DNA of 64,000 bases from Solen grandis (taxonomy: Eukaryota > Mollusca > Bivalvia > Adapedonta > Solenidae), in NCBI GenBank assembly GCA_021229015.1, contig CM037788.1, forward strand, positions 42,827,774 through 42,891,773, read 5' to 3'. Under the pieces are notes generated by a model that was given only the letters and a program-made list of their open reading frames with translations, did not search any database and had not been told where the DNA came from. Shown piece after piece: positions 33,150 through 44,084 of the stretch (position 1 is its first letter; each line of letters starts with the position of its first letter). The translations under genes and the position numbers were made by a program.

Positions 33150-33305
33150 GTACATGACTCAAATAACCCTCTAAGGAACCTCTTTATACACCTTGGTGGA
33201 ATGGAACTTCTTGCTCAAGGAACTTGGCTGAAACCCAATCAAGATTCGAACCACGGAGCCCGTGTCCCGGAGCCTTGCGACCTACCAAATGATGGACTAA
33301 GAAAT
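33150..33305 (-). mobile_element. tRNA-derived SINE head fragment
   Basis: The minus strand carries an A-box-like TTTGGTAGGTCGCAAGG and B-box-like GTGGTTCGAATCTTG, followed by TTCCTTGAGCAAGAAGTTCC, a phrase typical of SINE bodies. It is decayed. Confidence 0.5.
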
Positions 33306-34371
33306 CGAAAAACTGTCGTCTAACGCAATATAACTCTAATCTTTTATTACAAAAAGTTAATTTTGATACATCGGGTGTTAACTTGAAAACAGATTACTAT
33401 ATCGAATTTTCAATAAAATCATCAGTGAAATGTAACAGCCGTAGACAATTACAGAAAACAGCCACACACCAGAATATAACACGGAATATTTGCTAGGAAC
33501 TAGATGTCAAAAACTTTTAATTAATTAATATGTCATTTTCATTTTAAGAAGTGTTAACATACTCAGTCTGTTTATATCGAAATTGATCCCTTTCTTTACA
33601 TAGTTTACTACCACAGCAAATATTGCTGGAAAGAAAAGGAAAATGAGAGTTATTGTTCTCTCTGAAAACTGAAGGTCAAAGTCACATTGTAAGGTTATAG
33701 GTCAAAATTCCAACCGGAACTGAATATGGCAATAACAATATGGCAGGCTGTTACTTCTATATCATCACATGTCTCCCAGACGAAGGCCACTCAAATGTGT
33801 GCTTTTACTGGTAAACTATAAAAGTTAAAAGAGATATATTCTCGAAACTATATCAAAACAGTTTAAAATATTTAGGAGGTCTGACAAACAAAATATCAAT
33901 TAAACATTTCCGCTCGTTGATGGAGGAAAGGATCTTGGTAATTATCGACACCAATTCATTAAAGAAACGAGGACTATGTGTGTCTGCAATTCCGTCTTAA
34001 AATCTGATCTTACTTAAATTTAATTATTCATTTCTATTTGTTTTAAGGGAAGCCTCTGTAAGTAAGTACATATAATAAACTCAAGCGATTGTCTTGACTT
34101 ATAGAATTCCGTTTATAAGCCCTAACCGATTTCAAGATGATCGCTTCTCATTTTAGGAAGCTCAACTAACGTCTTCATTCTGCTATTGCAACGTTACTTC
34201 ATTTGTGTAAATTGACTCGTTTCATTTTGAGTTATTATTACCTCATTTGTTTTGACTTGACTTTTATATGATTTGATGTAATTTAAGAGGCTAAAGTCCG
34301 ATCACAGCGCGTAACAAAACGACTTTTCCATCGATGAATGTCATTTTGGTTTTTACCCTTTTTACCCTCAC
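33306..34371. other. No gene recognised
   Basis: AT-rich sequence with no repeat or exon that I can support. Confidence 0.4.
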
Positions 34372-34413
34372 TGTACAGACATCGCTGCATCGGGAGCCAC
34401 AATCACGGAAGAT
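34372..34413 (-). CDS. Possible exon with N-terminal half of a TIL (trypsin-inhibitor-like) domain
   Basis: After the pyrimidine-rich tract CTGTCTTCTGTTTTTCTAAT and acceptor ACAAG, 42 nt encode IFRDCGSRCSDVCT before a GTGAGG donor. CGSxCxxxC is the signature of TIL modules found in zonadhesin, VWF-type and IgGFc-binding-like proteins. Reading through the acceptor, the preceding residues CFSNYDK also fit the first TIL Cys and Asn, so the true exon may start further upstream (near 34440). No partner exon was found nearby, so it could be a remnant. Confidence 0.25.
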
Positions 34414-34899
34414 CTTGTCATAATTAGAAAAACAGAAGACAGCCGAATTGAAAAACACGTACAAATTAAATTTGAAAGTCATAATCAGTTGAATTAAGTT
34501 ACACCCATTTGCAACTTCAATTTTTAACTTTTAAGAGTTGTGTTATTGATTCGAAGTGCCTTTCAGACATGAACATGCAATTCATATCTCGTTTACGATA
34601 TGGAACAATTCTGTTCTAAAATTTCTAGCTTAAACATGTATCTAATCAAATCGATAAATTGATTTCCATTTATTTATTATTTATTTATTGTTTTTGAAAT
34701 AGTGATCAAATACATCAATTTATTTTATTTATGACATTTCTTTCATGATTTTCTTGTGCTATTCTACATACGCAAATATAAGCGAATCCACATGCATCTC
34801 TGACCAAGTAAATAAAAAACGTAAAATGATAGCTCTTGCCAGACATTATGATATTTACTTTTATAAAACTAGTTATCCCTATGGAAGTAATGTTTGATC
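34414..34899. other. No gene recognised
   Basis: AT-rich, with a TTTATTTATTTATTT-type run near 34670. Confidence 0.4.
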
Positions 34900-35310
34900 A
34901 ACATTTATGAGCAAACTTGGACCACGAGACAATATTTTACACAAAATAGCTCTAGGATTTATGGTTTCAGACAAGAAGATGTTCAAAGTTTATAGAAATA
35001 AAGCAAATTACCCACGCCATGTTCTTAACGGATCAGAGAAATTTGGACAATATTGTTTGGGAGGAATATCAGCGCCAAAATATTTCGAAATCAAGCTAGA
35101 CAGTAGTAGTTTTTAAAAAAAGATTTTCTTTCGCTCTATACATATAAAGCAAATACGTCCCTGATCCTCGCGGCCATATTTTAAACAGATCAAAATATTT
35201 TGACAATCTTGGTAGAGAAGTACCTCAATAACATTTGTGCCAAAATATTTTGAAATCTTGCCAGAAGTTTTGGGGAAGAGAATTTTTAAGGTTTCTTTTC
35301 ATACATACAT
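34900..35310 (+). repeat. Degraded tandem-core element related to 53175
   Basis: AAATATTTTGAAATCTTGCC and GAGAATTTTTAAGGTTTCTTTTC match phrases at 53380-53440. ACTTGGACCACGAGACAATA is related to the core phrase ACTTGGTAGTGATCTACTAG. The 69-codon frame over it is fortuitous. Confidence 0.55.
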
Positions 35311-35681
35311 GTATCAGGCAGGCTAGATCCGCTCATAGCGGGCCATTTTTGTATTTACTGCATAGCATTAGTCCCATTTCCGACATGCATCATTTTACAC
35401 AACTAGTAGTTGTTTTTTTTTTGTTTTTTTTTTTCAATATACAGTTTAGTTATGTCCTTACACATCTAATCTGCTATTGCTTTTGCATGATGATATTGTC
35501 AATGATGAATTCATCAGTATCTATTTACGAAAACAGCAATGTTCAGTGAATAAAACATCCCGTAACGAACTTTTCAACGCAGAGCATACATCAGAGTTGC
35601 AACGCTAGCAATATTGAGAGAGAGATACCAAAATACTCGATACTCGAATTAAATGGCGCGTTTCTGACTTTGGTAAAATAT

Positions 35682-35809
35682 TTGTCACAGGGTGAGAAAA
35701 ATGTACAGCTTGACCGTGACTCGAACCCGATGCCTTTTGCTTACATGGCGATTGCTCTACCGAATTAGCTACCTGGCCGCTTATACATCTTTCTACTCTA
35801 TTGTGAGAT
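35682..35809 (-). mobile_element. tRNA-Thr-like repeat element, copy 2
   Basis: Inverted relative of 13665-13791. The tRNA-like part (35706-35778) again places TGT in the anticodon loop, but its D stem (GCTA/GAGC) and T stem are damaged. Both outer flanks (ACAGGGTGAGAAAAAT and CTATTGTGAGATT on the plus strand) are shared with copy 1. Confidence 0.7.
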
Positions 35810-37600
35810 TGATGCGGTTATTTCCCCCTGATACACCGAACGATTCTGTAGCCGCCGATTTTATTGGCTTATACAAAGGTCAATCTATGACGACCCTCTA
35901 TACGATGTGGTCAGATCCAGTTAGCATACTGAATCTGATTTTAATAAGATTGACATTCTCCTTCCTAGTAGTTGCCATGTTTATCTTTTTCATAGATCGG
36001 AATAATTGGAATTATTTTTTTACTTATAACCTTGAAATGTGACCCTGACTTTTGGGCTACGGACCTGTATCATCGGCCCTCATACCTTACTATCATGTTG
36101 AAAAAAATGCAACAAGATTTTTCAAAATCAATCTATGCTGGAGAAAGTTATATTCCGGACAAGGCATATTGTACCTGTTTTTATCTTCGACCTCGAGGTG
36201 AGAAATTGATCTTAGAGCTACTGATCTTGGTCATGCAACTGCACACTGTCTCATCATTTTGAACAATTATACAAGTGGTTTAAAATATGTCCAATATTCA
36301 TGGCAGTTATGGTCCGGACAAAGAAAGTCGATAACTGCTCGCTCGCAGACATCGCCAAACTAATTACCAGATTAAAAACTCGAGAGAATATCGTATTTTC
36401 AGAATTGAAATTAAAGTCAAACCTGTCTATAGCGGTCAGTCATGGGAACAAGAGAAAGTGACCGCTTAACAAAGGTTGCTAAATGAAGGTTTACAAAATG
36501 CCAGTTTGGAAATATTGAAACTGACTGCTAAATGCAGTTTGACCGCTTCATAAAGGTGGCCTCTAGTACAGGTTCAAATGTATTTGTATATTTTTTTCTT
36601 CCGTATTCATAAATCATGATGTATGAATGCTGGCCGAGTCACTCAAATGATTTAATTCGGCCGGCTTTTTTATTTGTACGGAAACCAAAAGAAACGATAT
36701 TAATCGTATCATGCATACGATATGATAAATTATATTGCAGTTATCATAGATCCGAAACCATCTTTGTTTTCTAGAGATAACAGGGGCATGTCTATGCCCA
36801 TTTTGGGTATACCCACCACTAGTGTCACTACAATTACCATTATATATCTTTGCAAAGTTACAGACGTCACGCCAATGTGTGTAAGACTATGTTTCTTAAT
36901 TTAAATATGTGATACTTTTAACCATACTTGTTTTTACGTTTAACATTTTTATCCAAAATATACTATATAAATATATAAAAAAACACTGTTTTCCTTCTGA
37001 CTGAGTAATACATAAGTAATGGTCAAAGTAAAAAAAATGAAAGAAAAAAATGACCCTTCTGGGATTTGAGCCCACAATCTTCAGTTTCAAGACAGTTGAA
37101 AGTAATTCTCAGAAACCAATTTATGGATGTTCTTCAGTTGGAGGTGATGCATTAGGCTGACACTATCTTAATGAAGGATTTAAGACAACATTTCAATCAT
37201 GTCAAACAAAAATCTCCGAAATCGTTGACTATTGATTGTCTGCGGAACGACATCTGGCCTTGCAAAGACGTGTCTCCCTAAAAACGAGCAGCAAGGTCTA
37301 TTTCAAATGCTCTGTATATTGCCTTAGAGCGCATATGGGTGCGGTTGGCACAATAAGCCCCGCTCCCTGCATCTAATAAATGCCGGCTTTTACAACTGTC
37401 TGAATAAACTACGAAATGGAGATAAAGTATTTAACAAAAGAAAAAAACATGTAAGGAAATTCCATATAAAATTTATAAATCAGATTCAAAACTATAGATA
37501 TTATTTCAGGAATTAATGTCAAATTAAGATTAATTTAGAGCTCAACTGCCTGCAGGAGAAAGATTATTCGTGGACAGAGTTTTAGCTTGCCATAAAAAGA
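35810..37600. other. No gene recognised; short repeat remnants
   Basis: AT-rich. At 36418-36577 AACCTGTCTATAGCGGTC, two GACCGCTT phrases and CTAGTACAGGTT form a small inverted-ended repeat. Near 37050 GGGATTTGAGCCCACAATC on the plus strand is a decayed tRNA-like end. Confidence 0.4.
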
Positions 37601-37689
37601 CTTCAGAATCTCATTGTTGTTTTAGACTTGTTTGCCCGTTTCACTGTGGCTAAATGCACCACAATAGGGAGGTTCGTTTTTGACAGTAT

Positions 37690-37756
37690 TTGTCGCCATA
37701 TTGAATGGCTTCGGGAGAAACAACAAGGTATTTTAACTGTACAGCATAAAAGCAAG
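37690..37756 (+). promoter_or_regulatory. Candidate promoter with two YY1-type motifs
   Basis: TCGCCATATTGA (37692-37703) is a reverse-orientation YY1-type site (GCCATnTTG). AAGATGGCGGC (37754-37764) is a forward one overlapping the putative start codon, a placement common in metazoan housekeeping promoters. No TATA box lies immediately upstream. This is inference only. Confidence 0.35.
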
Positions 37757-37779
37757 ATGGCGGCACTTCTAGATCTACA
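37757..37779 (+). CDS. Candidate first coding exon (MAALLDL...)
   Basis: ATG in good context (CAAGATGGCG) opens a 23-nt reading frame encoding MAALLDL plus two bases of the next codon. It stops at a near-perfect donor (ACA|GTAAGT). Together with the YY1-type motifs this looks like the start of a plus-strand gene with a large first intron. I found no convincing second exon in the remaining 26 kb, so it may lie outside the window or the signal may be chance. Confidence 0.3.
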
Positions 37780-38070
37780 GTAAGTCCTGACTGCGAACGA
37801 AGATCATAGGGCTATAAATATGATTTTTGTAACATCGTGTTCACAAATGATTGCGCAGGGTCTAATTGTGAAGACAAATATTATATGCCTAACCCTGGTA
37901 AGCCGACGATGTTTTATAGCGTTTTTTGACGTTCTTTAAAATCTATTACACGTTTGTGCGTAAGTGCGTAGGTCCATGTATGTACTTGGATTACATATAT
38001 CAATACTTTGGCGATAAATATCATTTATTTGCTCAATAGCTTCATTTCATAAACGTTTAGTAGAACGCCG

Positions 38071-38112
<42 letters not shown>

Positions 38113-38370
38113 CGTATAGTTTTTGCATGATCTGACTCTATCAGCCTTTTGGAATATTTATTTCCTTCGAATTTTCATCCAATCAAAAATGCACTGTCTG
38201 ACCGCATAATACCGCATCGTCGACAACTGAGACCTATTCAATATTCATAGACGTTCACACTGGTAGTGTCCAGATATGAAAACGCAGAAAAAATAAAGCT
38301 AGGACAATACTGGTGACGGTCTGTCCTTAGATTTTATGATTTTTGTTTTGTTTTTGCTGTTATGTCGGAG
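37780..38370. other. No gene recognised; (GT)n microsatellite at 38074-38109
   Basis: AT-rich sequence with an 18-unit GT run. It would be intron 1 if the 37757 exon is real. Confidence 0.5.
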
Positions 38371-38460
38371 TTTTCTGTCGCTGCAACAGTATTTAATTCT
38401 TATATAGCAAAGTTATACATGTAGCTAATAACAAGCTGAAGAAGAACGCGAACGCATGAA
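38371..38460 (-). mobile_element. SINE remnant (15637 family)
   Basis: TTTTCTGTCGCTGCAACAGT, ATATAGCAA and AGAACGCGAACGCATGAAAAT follow the layout of the 15637 SINE body. It is strongly decayed. Confidence 0.5.
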
Positions 38461-38627
38461 AATATAAGTATTGGATTATATCAGTATCGCCTACATGTTA
38501 CTTGAAATACATCATCATACCCATGGTATAAAGATGATTTATTTTATATTATATTTATATTATAGACTAATGTATATACAGTATGATTAATCTTATTTGT
38601 AAAAATTGTTAAAAATATAACCAGAAC

Positions 38628-38740
38628 TACGGTGGCATAAACGGGACATGGAATATATTTTAATGTAGCGTGCGTTCGCGAAAACTAATGCGTGCGATCT
38701 TGAAATAAACATAAATCCCATGTCCTTTTATGACACCGTA
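38628..38740. mobile_element. Short MITE with TACGGTGGCATA ends
   Basis: 113 bp with inverted ends TACGGTGGCATAAACGGGAC and CCCATGTCCTTTTATGACACCGTA-type termini (read inward). TA at both borders. It shares the terminal 12-mer with the element at 11429. Confidence 0.8.
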
Positions 38741-39068
38741 TAGATTGGTTTCAAGATTAAGAAGATCATTATCCTAAACCATAGTAATAGAGGCTCCGTA
38801 AATCAGGACGGTAAATGACAGTCTTTCATAAAACTTCCGCTAGCCTCGTTATAATTTGAAGTATAAAAACCGTCGTCACTTAAACAGTTTCTTTAAAAAA
38901 AAAAACTATACCTATTAGCACGCCTTATGCTGAAAAATGATCAGTCTGATTAACATTTAGGTATAAAAAAATCATAATCATAAAATCCCAATCTGCATTT
39001 TGTAAAAGGTCTGTAGTGTCCCGGAGGACGAAACACGGTTTAATATAAACAGTCCAACATTTATAAGC

Positions 39069-39303
39069 TTAACCCTTTCCCTCATAGATGACACCATGAA
39101 AAGACCTATGCGAACAGCATAAAACCAGATCAGCTAACTCGCAGGCTGATCAGGTTTTATGCTGTTCGCTGCTCCTCAGTGGTCTGGAAATGAGGATTTT
39201 GTAATTAAATTTGGTAAGGTTTAACTGTGGTTTTCTGCAGATCAGGCTTTATGTGGTACCTACTGAGTACGTCAAAATGAGTCTATATGAGGGAAAGGGT
39301 TAA
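39069..39303. mobile_element. piggyBac-type MITE, copy 1
   Basis: TTAA target sites surround CCCTTTCCCTCATA ... TATGAGGGAAAGGG, the terminal form expected of piggyBac derivatives. The interior has a long hairpin (GCGAACAGCATAAAACCAGA with its complement). It differs from the copy at 40843 by a 7-bp loss at the hairpin tip and about four substitutions. Confidence 0.88.
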
Positions 39304-39325
39304 CTAGAACTTCAGGGGATAAATA

Positions 39326-39352
39326 CCCCCCCCCCCCCCCCCCCCCGCCCCC
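39326..39352. repeat. Poly-C tract
   Basis: 26 C with one G. A G-rich run also lies at 39723-39748. Both are error-prone in assemblies. Confidence 0.95.
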
Positions 39353-40471
39353 AGCATACCACCTTATCACCATGTAATGTAGGAGGGGACTTTATGTGAC
39401 AAGGCGTGACAAACGTGATCTCTTTATTACATTTATAATGTAATTTTTGGTGATAAATGAAACCATTTCTTTTCCTTTTATTATAAATTGTAAAATCCAC
39501 CAATATATAAACGTATGGGAACGTCTGTATTAAATTACGTGTGAGTACTTCACACTAAATGGAATGCGGTAGTCACAGTCAATATTAACACATGTATCAC
39601 ATTCCTGATTTAAACACAAAAGAACGTTACGGATTTTTATTGAGAGACAAGTCATATAAGAACTTCCTACCAAGTTCAATATAAAAGAGAGGGCGATTAG
39701 AGAGAGGGAGAACAGAGAGAGCGGGGGTGGGGTGGGGGGGGGGGGGGGCAGTCACTAGCCGCCAATTGAACATGTAAATAGATCAGTTGACTGTTCAGTA
39801 ACTTAGAAGTGAATGACCAGTTTTACTTACGCATAATAAATTGTAGCGCAGATTTTTTAAGACATAAAACTTTTTATACGTTCATCAGACATTCAAATAC
39901 AGCAGTTTTTATTTTTGCCTTTTTAATATCCGAATGGATCGACGTTTTTTTTTTATTTCTCAAGTGCGTCGGTACAAACTGATGATTAAGAGGAACTATA
40001 TTCTGATATATTATTGGAAAGAGGTTGAGGTCTGATATGTTATAGATTCCAACGAGGCGGTGAAATCCCCTGAGAACCATTAATTTCTATCAAATTGTTT
40101 TAATCTTTCAATGCATATAAAATAGGGTCGAATGACAACATTATCTTGGAAACGTGTTGATGATGAATGGGAAGTAGTGGATAATCTTTCTCAATGGCCA
40201 GATATTTACAAAATCATTCATCACGAAAAAAAACAACACAAAAAACAACAACAAACATTGAACTAAACTTAAAGATACTGCTAAGATGATTTGAAATGTG
40301 AAAGAATTGCCTTTAATATACATGGGATATAGGCGCTAATGTATAGTCTTCATTCCATGTTTCTCGGTAGTTATTGTTCAACACTTTTTAAATCAAATTA
40401 GATTAAAAAAACTACCTATATACACTACCTTTGTACATCATGTACATTAACAGTTTTACTGAAGATATTGT
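39353..40471. other. No gene recognised
   Basis: AT-rich with a GA-rich and G-rich patch at 39685-39748. Confidence 0.45.
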
Positions 40472-40686
40472 GGGCTTCCGTAGCCGAGTGGCTATAGCCA
40501 CTTTCTTACTATTACAAAGCCCCTCAACGCCATGGGTTTGAGTCTTGGCCGCGTAACAGTTTCCAACTGGTTTGCAGTAGGTCAGTGATTCTATCCGGGT
40601 TCCTCTTTGAATTCGTGGTTTTAATTAATCTGTAATAAGATGGATTTCGCTATATGACAAATACCGTCGCAGTTTCGGTAAACTCT
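40472..40686 (+). mobile_element. tRNA-derived SINE, plus-strand copy of the 15637 family
   Basis: The head GGGCTTCCGTAGCCGAGTGG with B-box-like GGGTTTGAGTCTTGG resembles a Leu/Ser-type tRNA. The body TTTGCAGTAGGTCAGTGATT, TATCCGGGTTCC and end CGCAGTTTCGGTAAAC are the complement of features in the 15637 SINE. Confidence 0.75.
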
Positions 40687-40842
40687 AGCAAAACATCGAA
40701 AACAAACTACAAGTTTACTAGCACATATGGTACTGACAATATCCCAACTTTACATTCATCATATGATGAATTCATATTTAGAATACAGATAAACGCATTC
40801 ATTATATGATATTAATAAGAATAATACCAAACGATTTCAACA

Positions 40843-41084
40843 TTAACCCTTTCCCTCATAGAGGAAACCATGAAAAGACCTATGCGAACAGCATAAAACC
40901 AGATCAGCCTGCGAGTAACTCGCAGGCTGATCAGGTTTTATGCTGTTCGCTGCTCCTCAGTGGTCTGGAAATGAGGATTTTGTAATTAAATTTGGTAAGG
41001 TTTAACTGTGGTTTTCTGCAGATCAGGCTTTATGTGGTACCTATTGAGTGCGTCAAAATGAGTCTATATGAGGGAAAGGGTTAA
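40843..41084. mobile_element. piggyBac-type MITE, copy 2
   Basis: 242 bp between TTAA sites. It carries the intact hairpin with tip CAGCCTGCGAGTAACTCGCA. The other copy, 1.8 kb away, is about 98% identical in aligned bases. Neither copy has coding capacity, so mobilisation would need a transposase supplied elsewhere. Confidence 0.9.
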
Positions 41085-42589
41085 CAAACTTTGAAGGATA
41101 AAAAGAGCCTTGATTCATATCATGGTGTAAATGAGTACATGCATTATCTCTCATTCAGTTCGTTTAAGAACGAATGGATGTCTGGTTTAATATCCCACGG
41201 CACACTTCAGGTATTTATCAGTCTTCCAGACTCGTTAAACCGCTAAACGGATAATATCATCGCAAAGTTCACTATGTTCTCAACAAAACACAATAAATCT
41301 TTCAGTACAACGTTGTTAACGGCAGAGACTCGAATTACCAGACATCTTTTGTTATCGGCACTTTGCGAGTCCCCATAAGCTTAGGTTAGTTCCGAAAGAC
41401 TGTCCGTAGGGAAGATTTGTAGCCCGGTGAAATAGGATGATTAAGTTCCGGTAGTCCGTAATACTTGTCTCTCGGAGGTTACACTTTCAGGGTGTATAAA
41501 ATACACAAAGTTTCTGTGTTGTTAAATAAATATATTTAAATACAGATTCATTAAATCAGCTGATGATATACAGTATTCTGTATAAATCAAAGACGATATT
41601 TAAGATCAAAGACGTAGTGATTGTCCTGACAGACTTCTGCACAGGACGGAGGTTAAAACCCAAATCTTCTTTTCTTTTCTATATTCAAAATCAACATAGT
41701 AATTATATTAAAACATATTACATAATAAACAGATATGTCAATCAAGCCTCAGAATGCTGAGTTCCTAGACAGCCGTAAAACTGACAAAGCGGATTATGAA
41801 ATCTTATCATGCTGCTATAGATGACCAAAAGTACAATTAATTAAGCCATTTAAGGTGTCAGACATTGAAATTGCAATAAACTAATTAGTCATGACACGTG
41901 CCAGATATCCAACAAAGTTTTGAAAAGAATTTACATCTAAATACTATACTTATTCAAGAAACACAAAATTGGTGAAATATAAATGAAACTTGATAAGCAT
42001 ATTTGTATAACATAATAATATTAATCATGGATATGTAATGATTTAAATATACAAATGACACAAACCTAAGTATATAACTTCATTTATGTCAACATTAAAA
42101 TAACTATGTGAATGGTGTATAAGACATTAAACGAAGCGAGAGGGAGAGAGAGAAAGAGAGATGAAAGAAAATATAGAGTTGAGAGAGAGAGAGATGAAAC
42201 TTATTCGGCTGAATAATTTACCGCTTCACAAGATATCCGCCGGAGGTCCATTACAGAAGGTTACAAGCACGGTCGGGTCGCCTACTGTATTCTATTTTCA
42301 GTTGAAGTCATACGTTATTGAATAGATTCGTGGAAAAATGTAGAAAAAAGAAATTAGTGTCACTTTTACTCCCAACGCTTTTGAAATCTGTAAGCATCGG
42401 GTATCAAACACTATTTTTTTGTAATTTCACCAGACAGATAACAAACCTGGTTTAAGACGGGACAGTAGTGTCGATATAATTCACCTAAAATTGCATACAG
42501 AATAATTTATATTTAGACAGGTATATAAAAGGTACCTTTTAATGAAACTTAGTTTAAACTAGTTTATTGTACGACGTCGTTGATTTGGA
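41085..42589. other. No gene recognised; GA-rich tract 42134-42193
   Basis: AT-rich sequence with GAGAGAGAGA runs. No exon or mobile element I can support. Confidence 0.45.
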
Positions 42590-42770
42590 AACAAGTTCTT
42601 ACGGCTTATACAAATCCCTCCCGACGGTCCTGGGTTTGACCAATAATTCACATCTGCGGAGGCCATAAAATCCTTACCTGAATTTGTACCCAAAAACTCC
42701 CGACCCGTAGTTCGAGTCAAGGATAAGTTACCACTAGACAACGGTTCCCGGATGAAACTGATTACATCAT
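42590..42770 (-). mobile_element. Possible decayed SINE (tRNA-like start)
   Basis: The minus strand reads GTTGTCTAGTGGTAACTTAT then ACGGGTCGGGAG, resembling A-box sequence and the arm following it in tRNA-derived SINEs. Further along is CGTCGGGAGGGATTTGTATA. A 71-codon frame spans it without a known domain. SINE origin is the simpler reading, but it is weak. Confidence 0.35.
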
Positions 42771-43930
42771 ACAAAAATCTACACGGATATCATTGCATGG
42801 TATTGATGTAAGTGCTTACTTCAATTGAATTTATTCATAGTTGGGTATTACAAAATAAACGAAAAATGAGTTAACAATACTATTCCCGGTAACCTAAAAC
42901 TTATCATAAGACCATAATTTGGGAATATGTTATTATGATTGCTATATATTTGCAGATTCCTATAGCTTATTTCAATTGTAACATCAAGTATCACATTTGT
43001 ATTCATGTAAAGTCTCTGTATGTCGCTAAAATGTGAATATGAAATTATGTAATTGGTCGTCAAGTTTAGAAATATTTTTCAGCAAGCTGATTTTAAGGAT
43101 GCATAGTTATTTCAAGAGTCAGTAAATGATTAGATGTATTACTTTTGGAATCGCTTAAGATATTTATTTCTACCATTGGTTGGCAGATGTAAGGAGATTT
43201 CGTCATTATAATCCTATTAAAGAAATTAAATCCACAGTGGAAAATGCGCCATAATTACTTTTATTAGAAAACATAAAATAAATAAATATTGCTACAATTT
43301 TAAGATCATCATCTCAAAATTTGTTAATAGAATCTAGTAGACACAGGCAAACTGCAAGATATATAACTAGGAAAATACAGTTTATGTGACAAAAATCGAT
43401 ATTTTAGATGAATTTCATTTTCTGTATCTGTCCATTTTATTCGACCATGTTTACGATCTAAAATGTATCTACAAAATTATCCTTCAAATAGATCAAAATA
43501 TGTTTATAATTTTGGAAATTCTGTGGCCATAACAAAGAAGTATTAACGCAATTAGAAAATTAATATAAAAAAATATTTCATCTTTTATACAATATACTTA
43601 ATTCTTCAGCATAATGTTTTAAGATATTTAGCTAACAGCCATTTTAGCATTGATAAGTATGATATACTATTTTTATGCTAAGTTATGAAATACTGTGTTC
43701 TATGATTGAGATAAAATCTATATAACCCCCAGTGTGAGTGATATATGTCTGCCTTATCTATGTTTTGTTTATAAAGGGTACATGTATGTATATAATTAAC
43801 TAGATGCCTCCCTTTGTTTTCTTCGAATGACAATAATGAACACGGATTCATCCGCATATGCATTGAATATATGGATTAAATACACATAGGTTGATTCTTT
43901 TGACACCAATTAGCATGAAATAAAAAGGTA
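42771..43930. other. No gene recognised
   Basis: Very AT-rich, with no repeat identified. Confidence 0.45.
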
Positions 43931-44084
43931 CCTTGTTAGTTTTTAGCGGATATGGAATATATCTCATCTTAAAGTGATACAATTTAAACATTTTTACTCG
44001 TGCTTCGCGCTCGTTAAAATATCAAACAGTATCACTTCTCTATAAGATATATTCCATATCCACTCAAAACAACAAATATCCTCT
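43931..44084. mobile_element. Palindromic MITE with GGATATGGAATATATCT arms
   Basis: The left arm GCGGATATGGAATATATCTC is mirrored by AGATATATTCCATATCCACT on the right, with a loop CTCGTGCTTCGCGCTCGTT. Related half-sites are at 52546. Confidence 0.82.

Noticed and set aside
35692..36042. 116-codon plus-strand frame
   Set aside because: Starts in the antisense of the tRNA-like repeat and continues in AT-rich sequence. The apparent hydrophobic segment is composition, and no domain is present.
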